NCBI GenBank assembly: GCA_902623305.1
Contig: CACNTB010000001.1
Location: forward strand, 62,001-126,000
Direction: 5' to 3'
Source: an uncultured Pelagibacteraceae bacterium
Lineage (GTDB): Bacteria; Pseudomonadota; Alphaproteobacteria; Pelagibacterales; Pelagibacteraceae
DNA: 64,000 nucleotides
Positions 50,915 to 60,025 of this stretch are shown here, piece after piece. Position 1 is the first letter of the stretch. Each line of letters begins with the position of its first letter. The position numbers were made by a program, and so were the translations under genes. The notes under the pieces were generated by a model, which worked only from the letters and a program-made list of their open reading frames with translations, did no database searches and was not told where the DNA came from.

Positions 50915-52090
50915 ATGGACAATTCTTTCAAGACATTTTTAAAACACACTGCTAAAGATTTTCATAACCAGTCAGTAAACCCACCTGTAGTTAGAGCTTC
51001 TACAATTATCTTTAAATCAATGAAAGATATTAGAAAAACTCAAGCTAAAGCAATTAAGAACCCAACAGGTGGACATTACGATTATGGAAGACAAGGAACA
51101 TCTACTACTTATATTTTACAAAAAATTTTAACTAAGCTTGAGGAAAGTTATCATGTTTTTACAACTCCAACAGGTTTTGGAGCAGTATTTTTAGCAATAT
51201 TTAGTGTAACCAGACCAGGAGATGAAATAATCGCTGCTGATCCTGTTTATAGTCCAACAAGACTATTAACTGAAAATTTTTTAAAAGAATTTAATATTAA
51301 AACGTCTTTTTATAATCCTCATGATTTAAAAACATTAGAAAAAAATATTACAAAAAAAACAAAGTTAATATTTGTTGAGAACCCAGGTAGCAACTCTTTT
51401 GATTTTCAAGATATTGGAAAAATTCTATCTATCGCGAAAAAACATAAAGTATTAACGGCAATAGATAATACTTGGGGAACTCCATATTTTTTAAAACCAA
51501 TTAAATTAGGCTTTGACATGTCTATTGTATCAGCAACAAAATATTACTCAGGTCATTCGGATGTAATGGGTGGCTCATTAGCTGTAAATAAAAAAGTATT
51601 TCCAAAAGTTAAAGCTGCTGAGAGAATTACAGGTTTGAGGTTAGGACCTGATGATGCTTATTTAATTACTAGAGGTCTAAGGACTTTAGATGTTCGATTA
51701 GATAGACATAGAGAAAATGCAAAAAAAGTTGCTGAGTTTTTATCTAAATTCAAAAATATAAAATTACTTTATCCATATAAAAAAAACTCTTACAATTTTA
51801 GAATGTGGAAAAAATATTACTCAGGAGCATCTGGGTTAATGGGTTTAAAGATAAAATGTAAAAATATTAACTCTGTGAGAAAATTTGTTAATTCATTAAA
51901 CTTATTTGGCTACGGTTACAGTTGGGGAGGATTTGAAAGTTTAGCCTTGCATCAAGAATTCAGAGAAACAGGAAATAGGAAATTTTTAAACTTAGCAAAA
52001 GATGAGCACTTAGTGAGATTACATATTGGTTTAGAAGACCCTAAAGATTTGATTGCTGATTTAAAACAAGCTTTGAAATATATTAAATGA
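50915..52090 (+). CDS. metC: Cystathionine beta-lyase/Cys-Met metabolism PLP enzyme
   Basis: PLP enzyme of 391 residues. It has GGHYDYGRQGTSTT near residue 50 (phosphate-binding Tyr and Arg), FTTPTGFGAVFLAI, and the Schiff-base lysine in SIVSATKYYSGHSDVMGG near residue 208, followed by RGLRTLDVRLDRH. The last region EDPKDLIADLKQAL is typical. Within the family it resembles MetC-type beta-lyases more than gamma-lyases. It overlaps the MFS gene by 4 bases. Confidence 0.85.
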   Translation: MDNSFKTFLKHTAKDFHNQSVNPPVVRASTIIFKSMKDIRKTQAKAIKNPTGGHYDYGRQGTSTTYILQKILTKLEESYHVFTTPTGFGAVFLAIFSVTRPGDEIIAADPVYSPTRLLTENFLKEFNIKTSFYNPHDLKTLEKNITKKTKLIFVENPGSNSFDFQDIGKILSIAKKHKVLTAIDNTWGTPYFLKPIKLGFDMSIVSATKYYSGHSDVMGGSLAVNKKVFPKVKAAERITGLRLGPDDAYLITRGLRTLDVRLDRHRENAKKVAEFLSKFKNIKLLYPYKKNSYNFRMWKKYYSGASGLMGLKIKCKNINSVRKFVNSLNLFGYGYSWGGFESLALHQEFRETGNRKFLNLAKDEHLVRLHIGLEDPKDLIADLKQALKYIK

Positions 52091-53307
52091 GCTCAGAAAA
52101 TTTTACTATAAGTAAGAAAGCGCTAATTACATTAATTGCAGCTTCCTTAGTTGTTATTATTTCTCTGGGAATTAGACAAACATTTGGCTTATTTTATTTT
52201 GATTTTAATACTGACTTAGATATTTCCATTTCCCATTTTGGATTTGTTATGGGATTACAATTATTACTCTGGGGAATATTCAGCCCTTTGTTTGGTGTAA
52301 TTACTGATAAGTATGGAGGAGCGGTTGCAATCTTTGTTGGTTTTATTTTTTATTTAGCAGGAGTTTTATTTTTTTACTCTGGTTTTAATACTGGAGGCTA
52401 TTTTACTTTGACTATAGGTGTAATGATAGGAATTGGGTTAGGTTCAACTGCAATAGGTATTCCGGTATCAGTTGTAGCTAAACATTTTCCAGCATCTAAT
52501 AGAACTATTGCTACAGGAATCGTTACTTGTGCAGGTTCTTTTGGATATTTTGTTTCGCCTTTACTTGTTAGATATTCTTTAGTCGAAACAGGTTGGGAAA
52601 ATACACTTTTATATTTTTGTCTTCTTTTAGGATTTGGGTTGTTGGTATCATTATTTGTTAACACCCCAAAGATACCGGTAGGAGTAAATCAAGATAATAA
52701 CCAAACAGCAAGAGAAGCACTAAAAGAAGCATTTGCAAACAAAAGTTTTATTTATCTTACCTTAGGTTTTTTTGTTTGTGGTTGGCATATTGCTTTAGTA
52801 GCAACACACATTCCTACCTATATGGCAGATAAAGGTTTGCCAGACTGGACACCTGCAATGGTTTTAGCTTTGATTGGTGTTTTTAATATGGCTGGGACTA
52901 TTACAAGTGGTTATTTAGCAACCAGGTTTAGTAAGAAAAAAATTTTAAGTGCCATTTATCTTTTAAGAGGAGTTTCAATAATTTATTTTATTTTTTTACC
53001 GCCAAGTATTTTTAATTCTGTAGTTTTTGGAGTTACTTTTGGTTTTTTATGGCTATCTACAGTTCCTCCAACAAATGGAATTGTTGCACATATATTTGGT
53101 ACGAAATACGTTGGACTTTTATATGGAATAGTTTTTGTAAGCCATCAAATTGGTTCTTTCCTAGGAGCATATCTGGGTGGTGTATTTTATGAACTAAATG
53201 GAAATTTTGACTATGCATGGTACGGATCTATCGCATTATCATTATTTGCAGGTCTGATACATTTACCTATAGTAGAGAAAGCAATTGAAAGAACTCAGCC
53301 AGCATAA
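52087..53307 (+). CDS. MFS transporter (OFA/monocarboxylate-like)
   Basis: Twelve-helix permease of 406 residues. The motif after helix 2 is GVITDKYGGAVAIFVG, and QTFGLFYFDF in helix 1 with WGIFSPLFG follow the pattern of the MCT/OFA subgroup. Overlap at the 5' side with metC (ATGA) and at the 3' side with pabB (23 bases) suggests one transcript. Candidate substrates are small carboxylates. Confidence 0.85.
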   Translation: MSSENFTISKKALITLIAASLVVIISLGIRQTFGLFYFDFNTDLDISISHFGFVMGLQLLLWGIFSPLFGVITDKYGGAVAIFVGFIFYLAGVLFFYSGFNTGGYFTLTIGVMIGIGLGSTAIGIPVSVVAKHFPASNRTIATGIVTCAGSFGYFVSPLLVRYSLVETGWENTLLYFCLLLGFGLLVSLFVNTPKIPVGVNQDNNQTAREALKEAFANKSFIYLTLGFFVCGWHIALVATHIPTYMADKGLPDWTPAMVLALIGVFNMAGTITSGYLATRFSKKKILSAIYLLRGVSIIYFIFLPPSIFNSVVFGVTFGFLWLSTVPPTNGIVAHIFGTKYVGLLYGIVFVSHQIGSFLGAYLGGVFYELNGNFDYAWYGSIALSLFAGLIHLPIVEKAIERTQPA

Positions 53308-54499
53308 GTTTAAATTCAATCCTTATTTGGAGGATTTGTATCAATCAGATAAGCCTTTAATAATTTACAAAGTAAATGATGGGTATAATATTTATACAGA
53401 TTTTTCAAAAAAAATCATTTTAACAAAAAAAAATATACATAAATTTCTCAATTCGTTAGATAAAAAAAAATACAAAAAAGAAACAGATTTATACCTTGGT
53501 TTTTTCGGTTATGAGATTTTATGCAATTTGATTGGTATTAATTTAAAAAATAAAAAAAGGATAAATTTTTATAAAGGAATTTTTTATAAACCTGAAACTA
53601 TAATTAAAATAAGAAAAAATATTAAAGTTATATCTAACATAAAAAAACATAAATTCAATTATCAATTTAACAAAACTCAAATATTAAGTCCTTTTAAGAT
53701 TAATATTTCTTATACAAAATATAAAAAAATATTTGAGTTATTTTCAAAAAAAATAAGACAAGGTGAAACTTATCAAATTAAAATTTGTACAAAATATAAA
53801 AATAAATCTTTAATTAATCCTGTTAATTTTTTTTGGAGATTAATGCGTGTTAATGCTTCCCCAGAGTCATTTATGATAAAAGACAAAGATTATTCTATAG
53901 TAAGTTGCTCTCCTGAAACATTAATAGATAAGAAAAAAAACAAAATTATAACAAAACCAATAGCGGGCACATTTAAGAAAAAATTATTATCTAATAAAAA
54001 AATAGCTCTTAAGTATTTCAAAAATAATGAGAAAGAAACCAAAGAACATAACATGATAGTTGATATGGAAAGAAACGATTTATCCAAAATTTGTAAACCA
54101 GGAAGTGTTAAAATATTAAAAAAAAAATACGTTGAGGAATATAAGCATCTTTTTCATTATGTTACTTCAATTGGAGGGATATTGAATAAAAACACAAAAT
54201 TAGTTGATATCATTAAAGCAATGATGCCTGGAGGATCTGTAATTGGTTGTCCTAAAATAAGAACTTTAGAACTTTTAAACAATCAAGAAAAAGAAAGTAG
54301 AAATATTTTTACAGGAAGTTTTGGATTTATTAAATTTAATCAAAATATGAAGTTTAATATAATTATTAGATCTATATTAAATTATAAAAATCAGTCGGAG
54401 ATCTCGGCTGCATCTGGCGTAGTATTAGATAGCTCACCTAAGAAAGAATTTAATGAAAATTATATTAAAGCAAAATCTTTATTGGAACTATTTAAATGA
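53285..54499 (+). CDS. pabB: Chorismate-binding enzyme, aminodeoxychorismate synthase component I-like
   Basis: A 404-residue protein with the chorismate-binding domain in its C-terminal two-thirds. Motifs are QGETYQIKI, RVNASPESFM, TKPIAGT (residues 224-229), EHNMIVDMERNDL and MPGGSVIGCPKIR. At residue 227 the enzyme has Ala (PIAGT), as anthranilate synthases do, whereas classical PabB has the catalytic Lys of PIKGT. Context with PabA-like and PabC-like genes favours p-aminobenzoate synthesis for folate. The start codon is TTG at 53285, inside the MFS gene. Confidence 0.82.
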   Translation: MKELSQHKFKFNPYLEDLYQSDKPLIIYKVNDGYNIYTDFSKKIILTKKNIHKFLNSLDKKKYKKETDLYLGFFGYEILCNLIGINLKNKKRINFYKGIFYKPETIIKIRKNIKVISNIKKHKFNYQFNKTQILSPFKINISYTKYKKIFELFSKKIRQGETYQIKICTKYKNKSLINPVNFFWRLMRVNASPESFMIKDKDYSIVSCSPETLIDKKKNKIITKPIAGTFKKKLLSNKKIALKYFKNNEKETKEHNMIVDMERNDLSKICKPGSVKILKKKYVEEYKHLFHYVTSIGGILNKNTKLVDIIKAMMPGGSVIGCPKIRTLELLNNQEKESRNIFTGSFGFIKFNQNMKFNIIIRSILNYKNQSEISAASGVVLDSSPKKEFNENYIKAKSLLELFK

Positions 54500-55053
54500 T
54501 TTACATTATAGATCATCAAGACTCTTTTACTTGGAATGTTGTACATCAATTTGCAAAATTTGATGAAGTAATTTGCACAAACTATTATGAGTTAAATGAT
54601 AAATTACTTGATAAAAGCGATGTGATTGTTTTTTCACCAGGACCTGGATCACCAAAGGATTATCCTACTACTTTAAAAATTTATAAAAAATACAAAGGAA
54701 GAAAAAAAATTATTGGTATTTGTCTTGGTTATCAAATAATCTTACATAATGAAGGAGGCAGAATAATACAACAAAAAAAAATTTATCATGGCTTCCAATC
54801 CAAAATAAAAACAAATAATCAAAGTCAAATTTTTAAAAACAATCAACAGTTTAAAGTTGGAAGGTATCATTCATTAAAATTAATGGAGCCATTTAAATCG
54901 AATTCAATTAAAATAACTATGAGATGTAGTAAAACAAAAATACCAATGGGACTTGAAGATAATCAAAATAAAATATATGGATTTCAATTTCATCCAGAAT
55001 CCTTTTTAACAGAAAATGGCAACACTCTTATTAAAAAAATCTTATCAGCTTAG
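54496..55053 (+). CDS. pabA: Glutamine amidotransferase, PabA/TrpG type
   Basis: Component II, 185 residues, supplies ammonia to the chorismate enzyme. It has class-I triad motifs: FSPGPGSPKDYP (oxyanion), GICLGYQIIL (Cys nucleophile) and FQFHPESFLT (His/Glu). Start ATG overlaps the preceding stop by four bases, and the 3' end overlaps the lyase gene by 38 bases. PabA and TrpG cannot be told apart by motif alone. Confidence 0.87.
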   Translation: MIYIIDHQDSFTWNVVHQFAKFDEVICTNYYELNDKLLDKSDVIVFSPGPGSPKDYPTTLKIYKKYKGRKKIIGICLGYQIILHNEGGRIIQQKKIYHGFQSKIKTNNQSQIFKNNQQFKVGRYHSLKLMEPFKSNSIKITMRCSKTKIPMGLEDNQNKIYGFQFHPESFLTENGNTLIKKILSA

Positions 55054-55759
55054 TAATCTTAAAGAAGTTAAATTCAAAGATCTTTGGGGGTCTAGAGGTG
55101 TATTCACCACAATGCGAATGGTTGGAAAACCTCCTAAGTTAATACTTTTAAAACCACATATAGAAAACTTAATAAAATCTACAAAAAAATATGGAATAAG
55201 AAAAAAAAATTTAAAAAATATTATTAAAGATTTAGTTGATAAAAATAGTTTATACAAAGGTCCTGATAATTTATTTCGAATAGCGTTAAATAAGAAACTG
55301 ATATCATTTTCAATTAGAAAAAGACTGAAACCAAAAAGTAATTTCAATCTATTATTGTTTAAATATAAACGAGTAGAGCCAAATTATAAAAATCTTTATT
55401 ATAAAAAAATATTAGCAAAATTAAGCAAAGTTGATTCAACTAAATTTGATATTGCTTTAGTTGCAAATGATAAGGTTTTAGAAACTGGTACCTCAAATTT
55501 AGTTTTTGTTAAAAAGGGAGAGATCTTTTCACCTAAAAAAAATTGTTATTTTGGAAATACACTTAAATTTATTAGCAAAAAAATAAAAATTAATTTTAAA
55601 GATATTTCAATTAGATCAATTAATGATTACGAAGAAATAATTCTTATTGGATCTGGTAAAGGAGTAACATCAGTCTCAAAAATAAATGATCTTAAATGGA
55701 AGAGAAGAAAGAGTAATTGCTACACTAAGTTATATAAAATATATAATTCTCTTGTTTAA
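55016..55759 (+). CDS. pabC: Aminodeoxychorismate lyase-like class IV aminotransferase
   Basis: PLP fold-type IV enzyme of 247 residues. It has KDLWGSRGVFTTMRMVGKP near the N terminus and VANDKVLETGTSNLVFVKKG near residue 150, and the end carries GSGKGVTSVSKIND. The usual catalytic Lys is probably in the EPNYKNLYYKK segment, but that region is divergent. It lies in the PabB-PabA unit and so should convert aminodeoxychorismate to p-aminobenzoate and pyruvate. Lysine-rich and divergent; the overlap with pabA is unusually long. Confidence 0.78.
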   Translation: MATLLLKKSYQLSNLKEVKFKDLWGSRGVFTTMRMVGKPPKLILLKPHIENLIKSTKKYGIRKKNLKNIIKDLVDKNSLYKGPDNLFRIALNKKLISFSIRKRLKPKSNFNLLLFKYKRVEPNYKNLYYKKILAKLSKVDSTKFDIALVANDKVLETGTSNLVFVKKGEIFSPKKNCYFGNTLKFISKKIKINFKDISIRSINDYEEIILIGSGKGVTSVSKINDLKWKRRKSNCYTKLYKIYNSLV

Positions 55760-55761
55760 AA

Positions 55762-56157
55762 ATGAAAGATCCAAACAACCCCTGTATATTTTGCAAAATC
55801 AGAAAAGAAGAGATCCAGTTTGAAAACAAATTAGCTTATTCATCTACCGATAGCTATCCTGTCTCAGAATTTCATAGTCTTATCGTTCCTAAAAGACATG
55901 TAGAGACATTTTTTGATCTTACCAAAGAAGAAATTCTGGCATGTAATGAGTTAATTCTAAAAACTAAAGAAAAAATTTTAAAAAAAGATTCTAGTGTTAA
56001 AGGCTTTAATATAGGTACAAATGCAGGAATGTCAGCAGGCCAATCAATTATGCATTGTCATATTCATTTAATACCAAGAAGAAAAGGGGATGTGAAGAAT
56101 CCACAAGGAGGAGTCAGGTCTGTGATCCCAAAAAAACAACATTACAAAAGAAAGTAA
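55762..56157 (+). CDS. HIT family nucleotide hydrolase/transferase
   Basis: Histidine-triad protein of 131 residues. It starts with a zinc-like pair CIFCKI and ends with the triad HCHIHLIPRRKGD (HxHxH). FHSLIVPKRHVETFFDL is the conserved pre-triad block. Probably hydrolyses dinucleotide or aminoacyl-adenylate compounds. Two bases after pabC, so likely the end of that unit. Confidence 0.9.
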   Translation: MKDPNNPCIFCKIRKEEIQFENKLAYSSTDSYPVSEFHSLIVPKRHVETFFDLTKEEILACNELILKTKEKILKKDSSVKGFNIGTNAGMSAGQSIMHCHIHLIPRRKGDVKNPQGGVRSVIPKKQHYKRK

Positions 56158-56270
56158 ATATTTTTTAATTGTTATTAAAGACAAATTTATCAATAGTTTT
56201 TGTTGATATGATGAGTTAACTAGATTAGAAAACTTTAAAATTATTCAAAATAATTTAAAATAAGGGTAAA

Positions 56271-57065
56271 ATGCTAGAAACAAATCCATTTTCATTATTA
56301 TCAGAAGTAGTTCCTACTATTGTTATGCAAGGTTTTATAATTGCAATGGTTCTTTTAATCGCTTTTGGAACAATTATTCAGATGATACACCACAAAAATT
56401 TAACCTATTTCTTTAACAATGCAAAAAAAGCTAAATTGCAGGCAACAAGAGAAGTTGGAGTTGCCGAGAAGGCAAAAATTATTGCTAAGACTACTGTTTA
56501 TGACATTGGAACAACATCAGAATTAGGTTTTGGAAAAAGAAGATTAGCACATGTTCTTGGTATGTATGGAACTATAATCTTTTGGATTGCTTCAGCAATA
56601 TTAGTGTTTTGTTATACAGGTGCAGATAAAACTTCTTCTACATTGTGGTCAATGCTATGGCACGTAGGTGCAATACTTACATGTGTTGGTGGATTTTGGT
56701 TTTGGTTTTTTTTAAGAGTAGATGTTTCTGCCGAAGCACACCCTTGGTATAGAATTATTAAAGCTGATTTGTTTGTTCTAGCATTATTAGCTTGTTCAAC
56801 TTTTGGACTAGCTTGGTCTTATACTCAATTTAATGGTCAAGTAGGTTTGTCATTTTTATTTTTTGCATTGTTTGTAGTTTCAAATTTAGTTTTATTTGGC
56901 GGTGTTTATTGGTCAAAATTTGCTCACATGTTCTATAAGCCTGGTGCAGCAATACAAAAAAATTTAGCTGAAGCTGATGGTTCTAGAGATAATTTACCTC
57001 CTCCAGCTGATGCGCCTGAGCAATTTGGCTTAGGTATAAAAAGAGAAGAGCCAAAACATTATTAA
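56271..57065 (+). CDS. aprM: APS reductase membrane anchor AprM
   Basis: Integral membrane protein of 264 residues with six hydrophobic helices and several conserved His (MWHVGAIL, AHPWYR, KFAHMFY). It lies directly before AprB and AprA, replacing the Qmo complex seen in sulfate reducers, and probably passes electrons from APS reductase to the quinone pool. The last 30 residues are a proline-rich cytosolic tail. It has the AAGGGTAAAATG start context. Confidence 0.9.
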   Translation: MLETNPFSLLSEVVPTIVMQGFIIAMVLLIAFGTIIQMIHHKNLTYFFNNAKKAKLQATREVGVAEKAKIIAKTTVYDIGTTSELGFGKRRLAHVLGMYGTIIFWIASAILVFCYTGADKTSSTLWSMLWHVGAILTCVGGFWFWFFLRVDVSAEAHPWYRIIKADLFVLALLACSTFGLAWSYTQFNGQVGLSFLFFALFVVSNLVLFGGVYWSKFAHMFYKPGAAIQKNLAEADGSRDNLPPPADAPEQFGLGIKREEPKHY

Positions 57066-57096
57066 TATGATAATTAAGAAAGGGTAAAAATAAATT

Positions 57097-57567
57097 ATGT
57101 CAACTTTTGTATATATGACCAGATGTGATGGCTGTGGCCATTGCGTAGATATTTGTCCGTCAGATATAATGCACATTGATGAAAACATTAGACGTGCAAA
57201 AAATATAGAACCTAATTTTTGTTGGGAATGTTATTCATGTGTTAAGGCATGCCCAAATCATGCTATTGATGTAAGAGGTTATGCAGATTTTGCTCCAATG
57301 GGACATAGCGTTAGAGTAAGACGTGAAGAAGAAAAAGGAACTATTTCTTGGAAAATAAAATTTAGAAACGGAACTACAAAAGACTTTGTTTCACCAATAA
57401 CAACAAAACCATGGGGAAAATTTATTCCTAAACTTGCTGAGGGTGAAAAAATCAAACAAGGTGAATTAAACTCTCAAAGATTATATACAGAACCAGAAGG
57501 CCTTAATATTGACGGCGAACTTCCAAGTGTACCAAAAAACTCTTTTAAAAAAGGAGTTTATTACTAA
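57097..57567 (+). CDS. aprB: Adenylylsulfate reductase beta subunit
   Basis: Iron-sulfur subunit of 156 residues. Two [4Fe-4S] cluster motifs are visible: CDGCGHCVDICPSDIMH and CWECYSCVKACPNHAIDV. The C-terminal extension (from about residue 75) wraps the alpha subunit. Its TAA stop shares one base with the ATG of aprA. Works in the cytoplasm in sulfite oxidation. Confidence 0.96.
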   Translation: MSTFVYMTRCDGCGHCVDICPSDIMHIDENIRRAKNIEPNFCWECYSCVKACPNHAIDVRGYADFAPMGHSVRVRREEEKGTISWKIKFRNGTTKDFVSPITTKPWGKFIPKLAEGEKIKQGELNSQRLYTEPEGLNIDGELPSVPKNSFKKGVYY

Positions 57568-59426
57568 TGGCTAAACACAAAACTCACTACGAAGATTGCG
57601 ATGTACTAGTTGTTGGCGGAGGAATGGCAGGAACTGGTGCTACTTTTGAAGCTAGGCACTGGGGAAGAGACATGAAAATTGTTTGTGTTGAAAAAGCAAA
57701 CATAGATAGAAGTGGGGCAGTTGCACAAGGCCTTTATGCAATCAATTGTTATATGGGTATGCAATGGGGTGAAAATCAACCTGAGGATCACGTTAGATAT
57801 GCAAGAAATGATTTGATGGGAATGGTTAGAGAAGATTTAGGTTATGATATGGCTCGTCACGTAGACTCGACTGTTCATATGTTTGATGAATGGGGTCTTC
57901 CAATGATGAAAAACGAAGAGACAGGAAGATATTTAAGAGAAGGTAAGTGGCAGATAATGATCCATGGTGAAAGTTATAAGCCAATTGTTGCAGAAGCAGC
58001 AAAAAAATCTGCAGATAAAATTTATAATAGAATTATGATTACCCACCTTTTAATGGATGAGGCTCAAGAGAATAGAGTAGGTGGAGCTGTTGGATTTAAT
58101 ATGAGAACAGGAGATTTTCATGTATTTAGAGCTAAGGCTGTCATAGTTGCAGCTGGAGGAGCTTCACACATATTCAAACCAAGAGCTGTTGGTGAGGGCA
58201 TGGGAAGAACTTGGTATGCCCCTTGGAGTAATGGTTCAGCATATGCGCTACCAATTGCAGCTGGTGCCAAGATGACACAAATGGAAAATAGAATTGTGCT
58301 ATGTAGATTTAAAGATGGATACGGACCAGTTGGAGCTTATTTTTTACATTTAAAAACATATACACAAAATGCAAATGGTGAAAACTATGAGAAGAAATGG
58401 TACGACCAAACTAAAGAATTAGTTGGTGAATACATCGATCATCATCCAACACCTACGTGTTTAAGAAATCATGCTTTTATTCAAGAAACAATGGCAGGTG
58501 GTGGACCAATCCATATGGTTACTACAGAGGCTTTTCAAGATCCGCATTTAGAAACTGTTGGTTGGGAAAACTTTTTAGGTATGACTGTAGGTCAAGCTGT
58601 AGTTTGGGCATCTCAAAATATTGATCCAAAATATACAAACCCTGAATTAACAACATCAGAACCATACGTAATGGGATCTCATGCAACATGTTCAGGAGCT
58701 TGGGTTAGTGGACCAGAAGATTTGTCTCCACCAGAATACTTCTGGGGATATAATAGAATGACGACCATTGAGGGTTTGTTTGGAGCGGGTGATACTGTGG
58801 GTGGAAGTGCTCACAAATTTTCATCAGGCTCATTTACTGAGGGAAGATTGGCAGCAAAAGCAGCTGTAAAATACATTGAGGATAAAAAAGCTGAGGGTTT
58901 AAAGGTATCAGATGAACAATGTGAAAATTTTAAAGCTAAAGTTTACAAACCTTTAGAAAATTACACAGTTGCTCAAAATGAGATTACCGGAGGAACTGTA
59001 TCTCCAAGCTATATCTCACCTATTCAAGGCTTACAACGTTTACAAAGAATTATGGATGAATACGTAGGTGGAATAGCAACTAATTATATGACAAACGCAA
59101 ACATGCTTAAGAGAGGTTTGGAACTTTTAGCTTGGTTAGAGGAGGATCTTGAACACGTTGGAGCAGAAGATTATCATCAACTTATGAGAGCATGGGAGCT
59201 TAAACACAGAGCTTTAACTTCTCAGTGTGTAACGGAGCATACTATGTTTAGAGAAGAAACCAGATGGCCTGGATATTATTATAGAGGAGATCATATGAAA
59301 CTTGATGATGATAATTGGCATTGTTTAACAGTTTCAAGAAGAGACCCAAAGACTGGTAAGTTTAGTATGGAAAAAGTTCCTGTCTACCATATAGTGGACG
59401 AGAACGAGAAGAAAAAAGCCTCATAA
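57567..59426 (+). CDS. aprA: Adenylylsulfate reductase alpha subunit
   Basis: FAD subunit of 619 residues, full length. FAD-binding VLVVGGGMAGTGATFEA is near residue 12, with RSGAVAQGLYAINCYMG, HGESYKPIVAEAA and GGASHIFKPRA in the order expected; GLFGAGDTVGGSAHKFSSGS binds the cofactor near residue 405. In SAR11 the Apr enzyme is thought to run in reverse to oxidise sulfite (with AMP) to APS. Overlaps aprB by one base. Confidence 0.97.
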   Translation: MAKHKTHYEDCDVLVVGGGMAGTGATFEARHWGRDMKIVCVEKANIDRSGAVAQGLYAINCYMGMQWGENQPEDHVRYARNDLMGMVREDLGYDMARHVDSTVHMFDEWGLPMMKNEETGRYLREGKWQIMIHGESYKPIVAEAAKKSADKIYNRIMITHLLMDEAQENRVGGAVGFNMRTGDFHVFRAKAVIVAAGGASHIFKPRAVGEGMGRTWYAPWSNGSAYALPIAAGAKMTQMENRIVLCRFKDGYGPVGAYFLHLKTYTQNANGENYEKKWYDQTKELVGEYIDHHPTPTCLRNHAFIQETMAGGGPIHMVTTEAFQDPHLETVGWENFLGMTVGQAVVWASQNIDPKYTNPELTTSEPYVMGSHATCSGAWVSGPEDLSPPEYFWGYNRMTTIEGLFGAGDTVGGSAHKFSSGSFTEGRLAAKAAVKYIEDKKAEGLKVSDEQCENFKAKVYKPLENYTVAQNEITGGTVSPSYISPIQGLQRLQRIMDEYVGGIATNYMTNANMLKRGLELLAWLEEDLEHVGAEDYHQLMRAWELKHRALTSQCVTEHTMFREETRWPGYYYRGDHMKLDDDNWHCLTVSRRDPKTGKFSMEKVPVYHIVDENEKKKAS

Positions 59427-59446
59427 TATTAATATAAATAATTTTT

Positions 59447-59797
59447 ATGGATATTTTGTCTAAAAATGATGATGAAATATATGAATTAGCCAGACCTATA
59501 TGGAATAATTTGGTTAAGTCATCTAATCTAAGAGATTATGGTGGATTTACAAAAGATTTCTCGACACAAATGCTTTTTGGAGCTAACGAGGTTGAGCTAG
59601 GCAAGCAATGGGCAAACAATAAGTTGATAACCAATCTTAAGGAAACTTTTGAACCCTTTGGCTGTCTTAGAAGAGGAGATCACATAACTGTATTAATCAA
59701 ACAAACAAATAAAGAGATCCCGGGAGAGTTTCTTGGAAGATTAGTCTTGGGGGTTGAGGATGATCTCATCAAAGTTTTTGGTGCAACCATATATTAA
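59447..59797 (+). CDS. Hypothetical protein after aprA, 116 residues
   Basis: Unrecognised soluble protein. It contains YELARPIWNNLVKSSNLRDY and SRGDH-like LRRGDHITVLIKQT followed by a beta-strand end (GRLVLGVEDDLIKVFGATIY). It follows aprA by 20 bases and is probably in the same transcript. A role in APS reductase maturation or partner binding could be guessed only. Confidence 0.68.
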   Translation: MDILSKNDDEIYELARPIWNNLVKSSNLRDYGGFTKDFSTQMLFGANEVELGKQWANNKLITNLKETFEPFGCLRRGDHITVLIKQTNKEIPGEFLGRLVLGVEDDLIKVFGATIY

Positions 59798-59862
59798 AAA
59801 AATTTTCATATAATCTAAATATTTGTTTGACAATTAGCGCTGTAGGTGTATTGACGAAGTTA

Positions 59863-59997
59863 ATGCAGTTATCTAGGGTAAAAATACTAAATAAGCTATT
59901 CAATCTCAAAACAAGTTTTATAAAATTAGGAATTATTATTAGCCTTGCAGCTTATTGGGGCGTAATTTTACTTGGTACTTTTATCTCTTTTAACTGA
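59863..59997 (+). CDS. Small single-helix membrane protein, 44 residues
   Basis: ATG at 59863 (TTG at 59851 also in frame) to TGA at 59995-59997. The N-terminal part is basic (VKILNKLFNLKTSFIK) and the rest is one hydrophobic helix (LGIIISLAAYWGVILLGTF). It lies between the apr genes and the sulfite-type exporter. It could be an accessory peptide of the membrane complex; it has no strong ribosome binding site. Confidence 0.45.
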   Translation: MQLSRVKILNKLFNLKTSFIKLGIIISLAAYWGVILLGTFISFN

Positions 59998-60025
59998 GTT
60001 GTTCTAAACAACATGAAGTTTAATT

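Noticed and set aside
56188-56208. TATCAA/TTGATA inverted repeat before aprM
   Set aside because: Only six bases per arm in an A/T-rich spacer; expected by chance and not supported by another signal.
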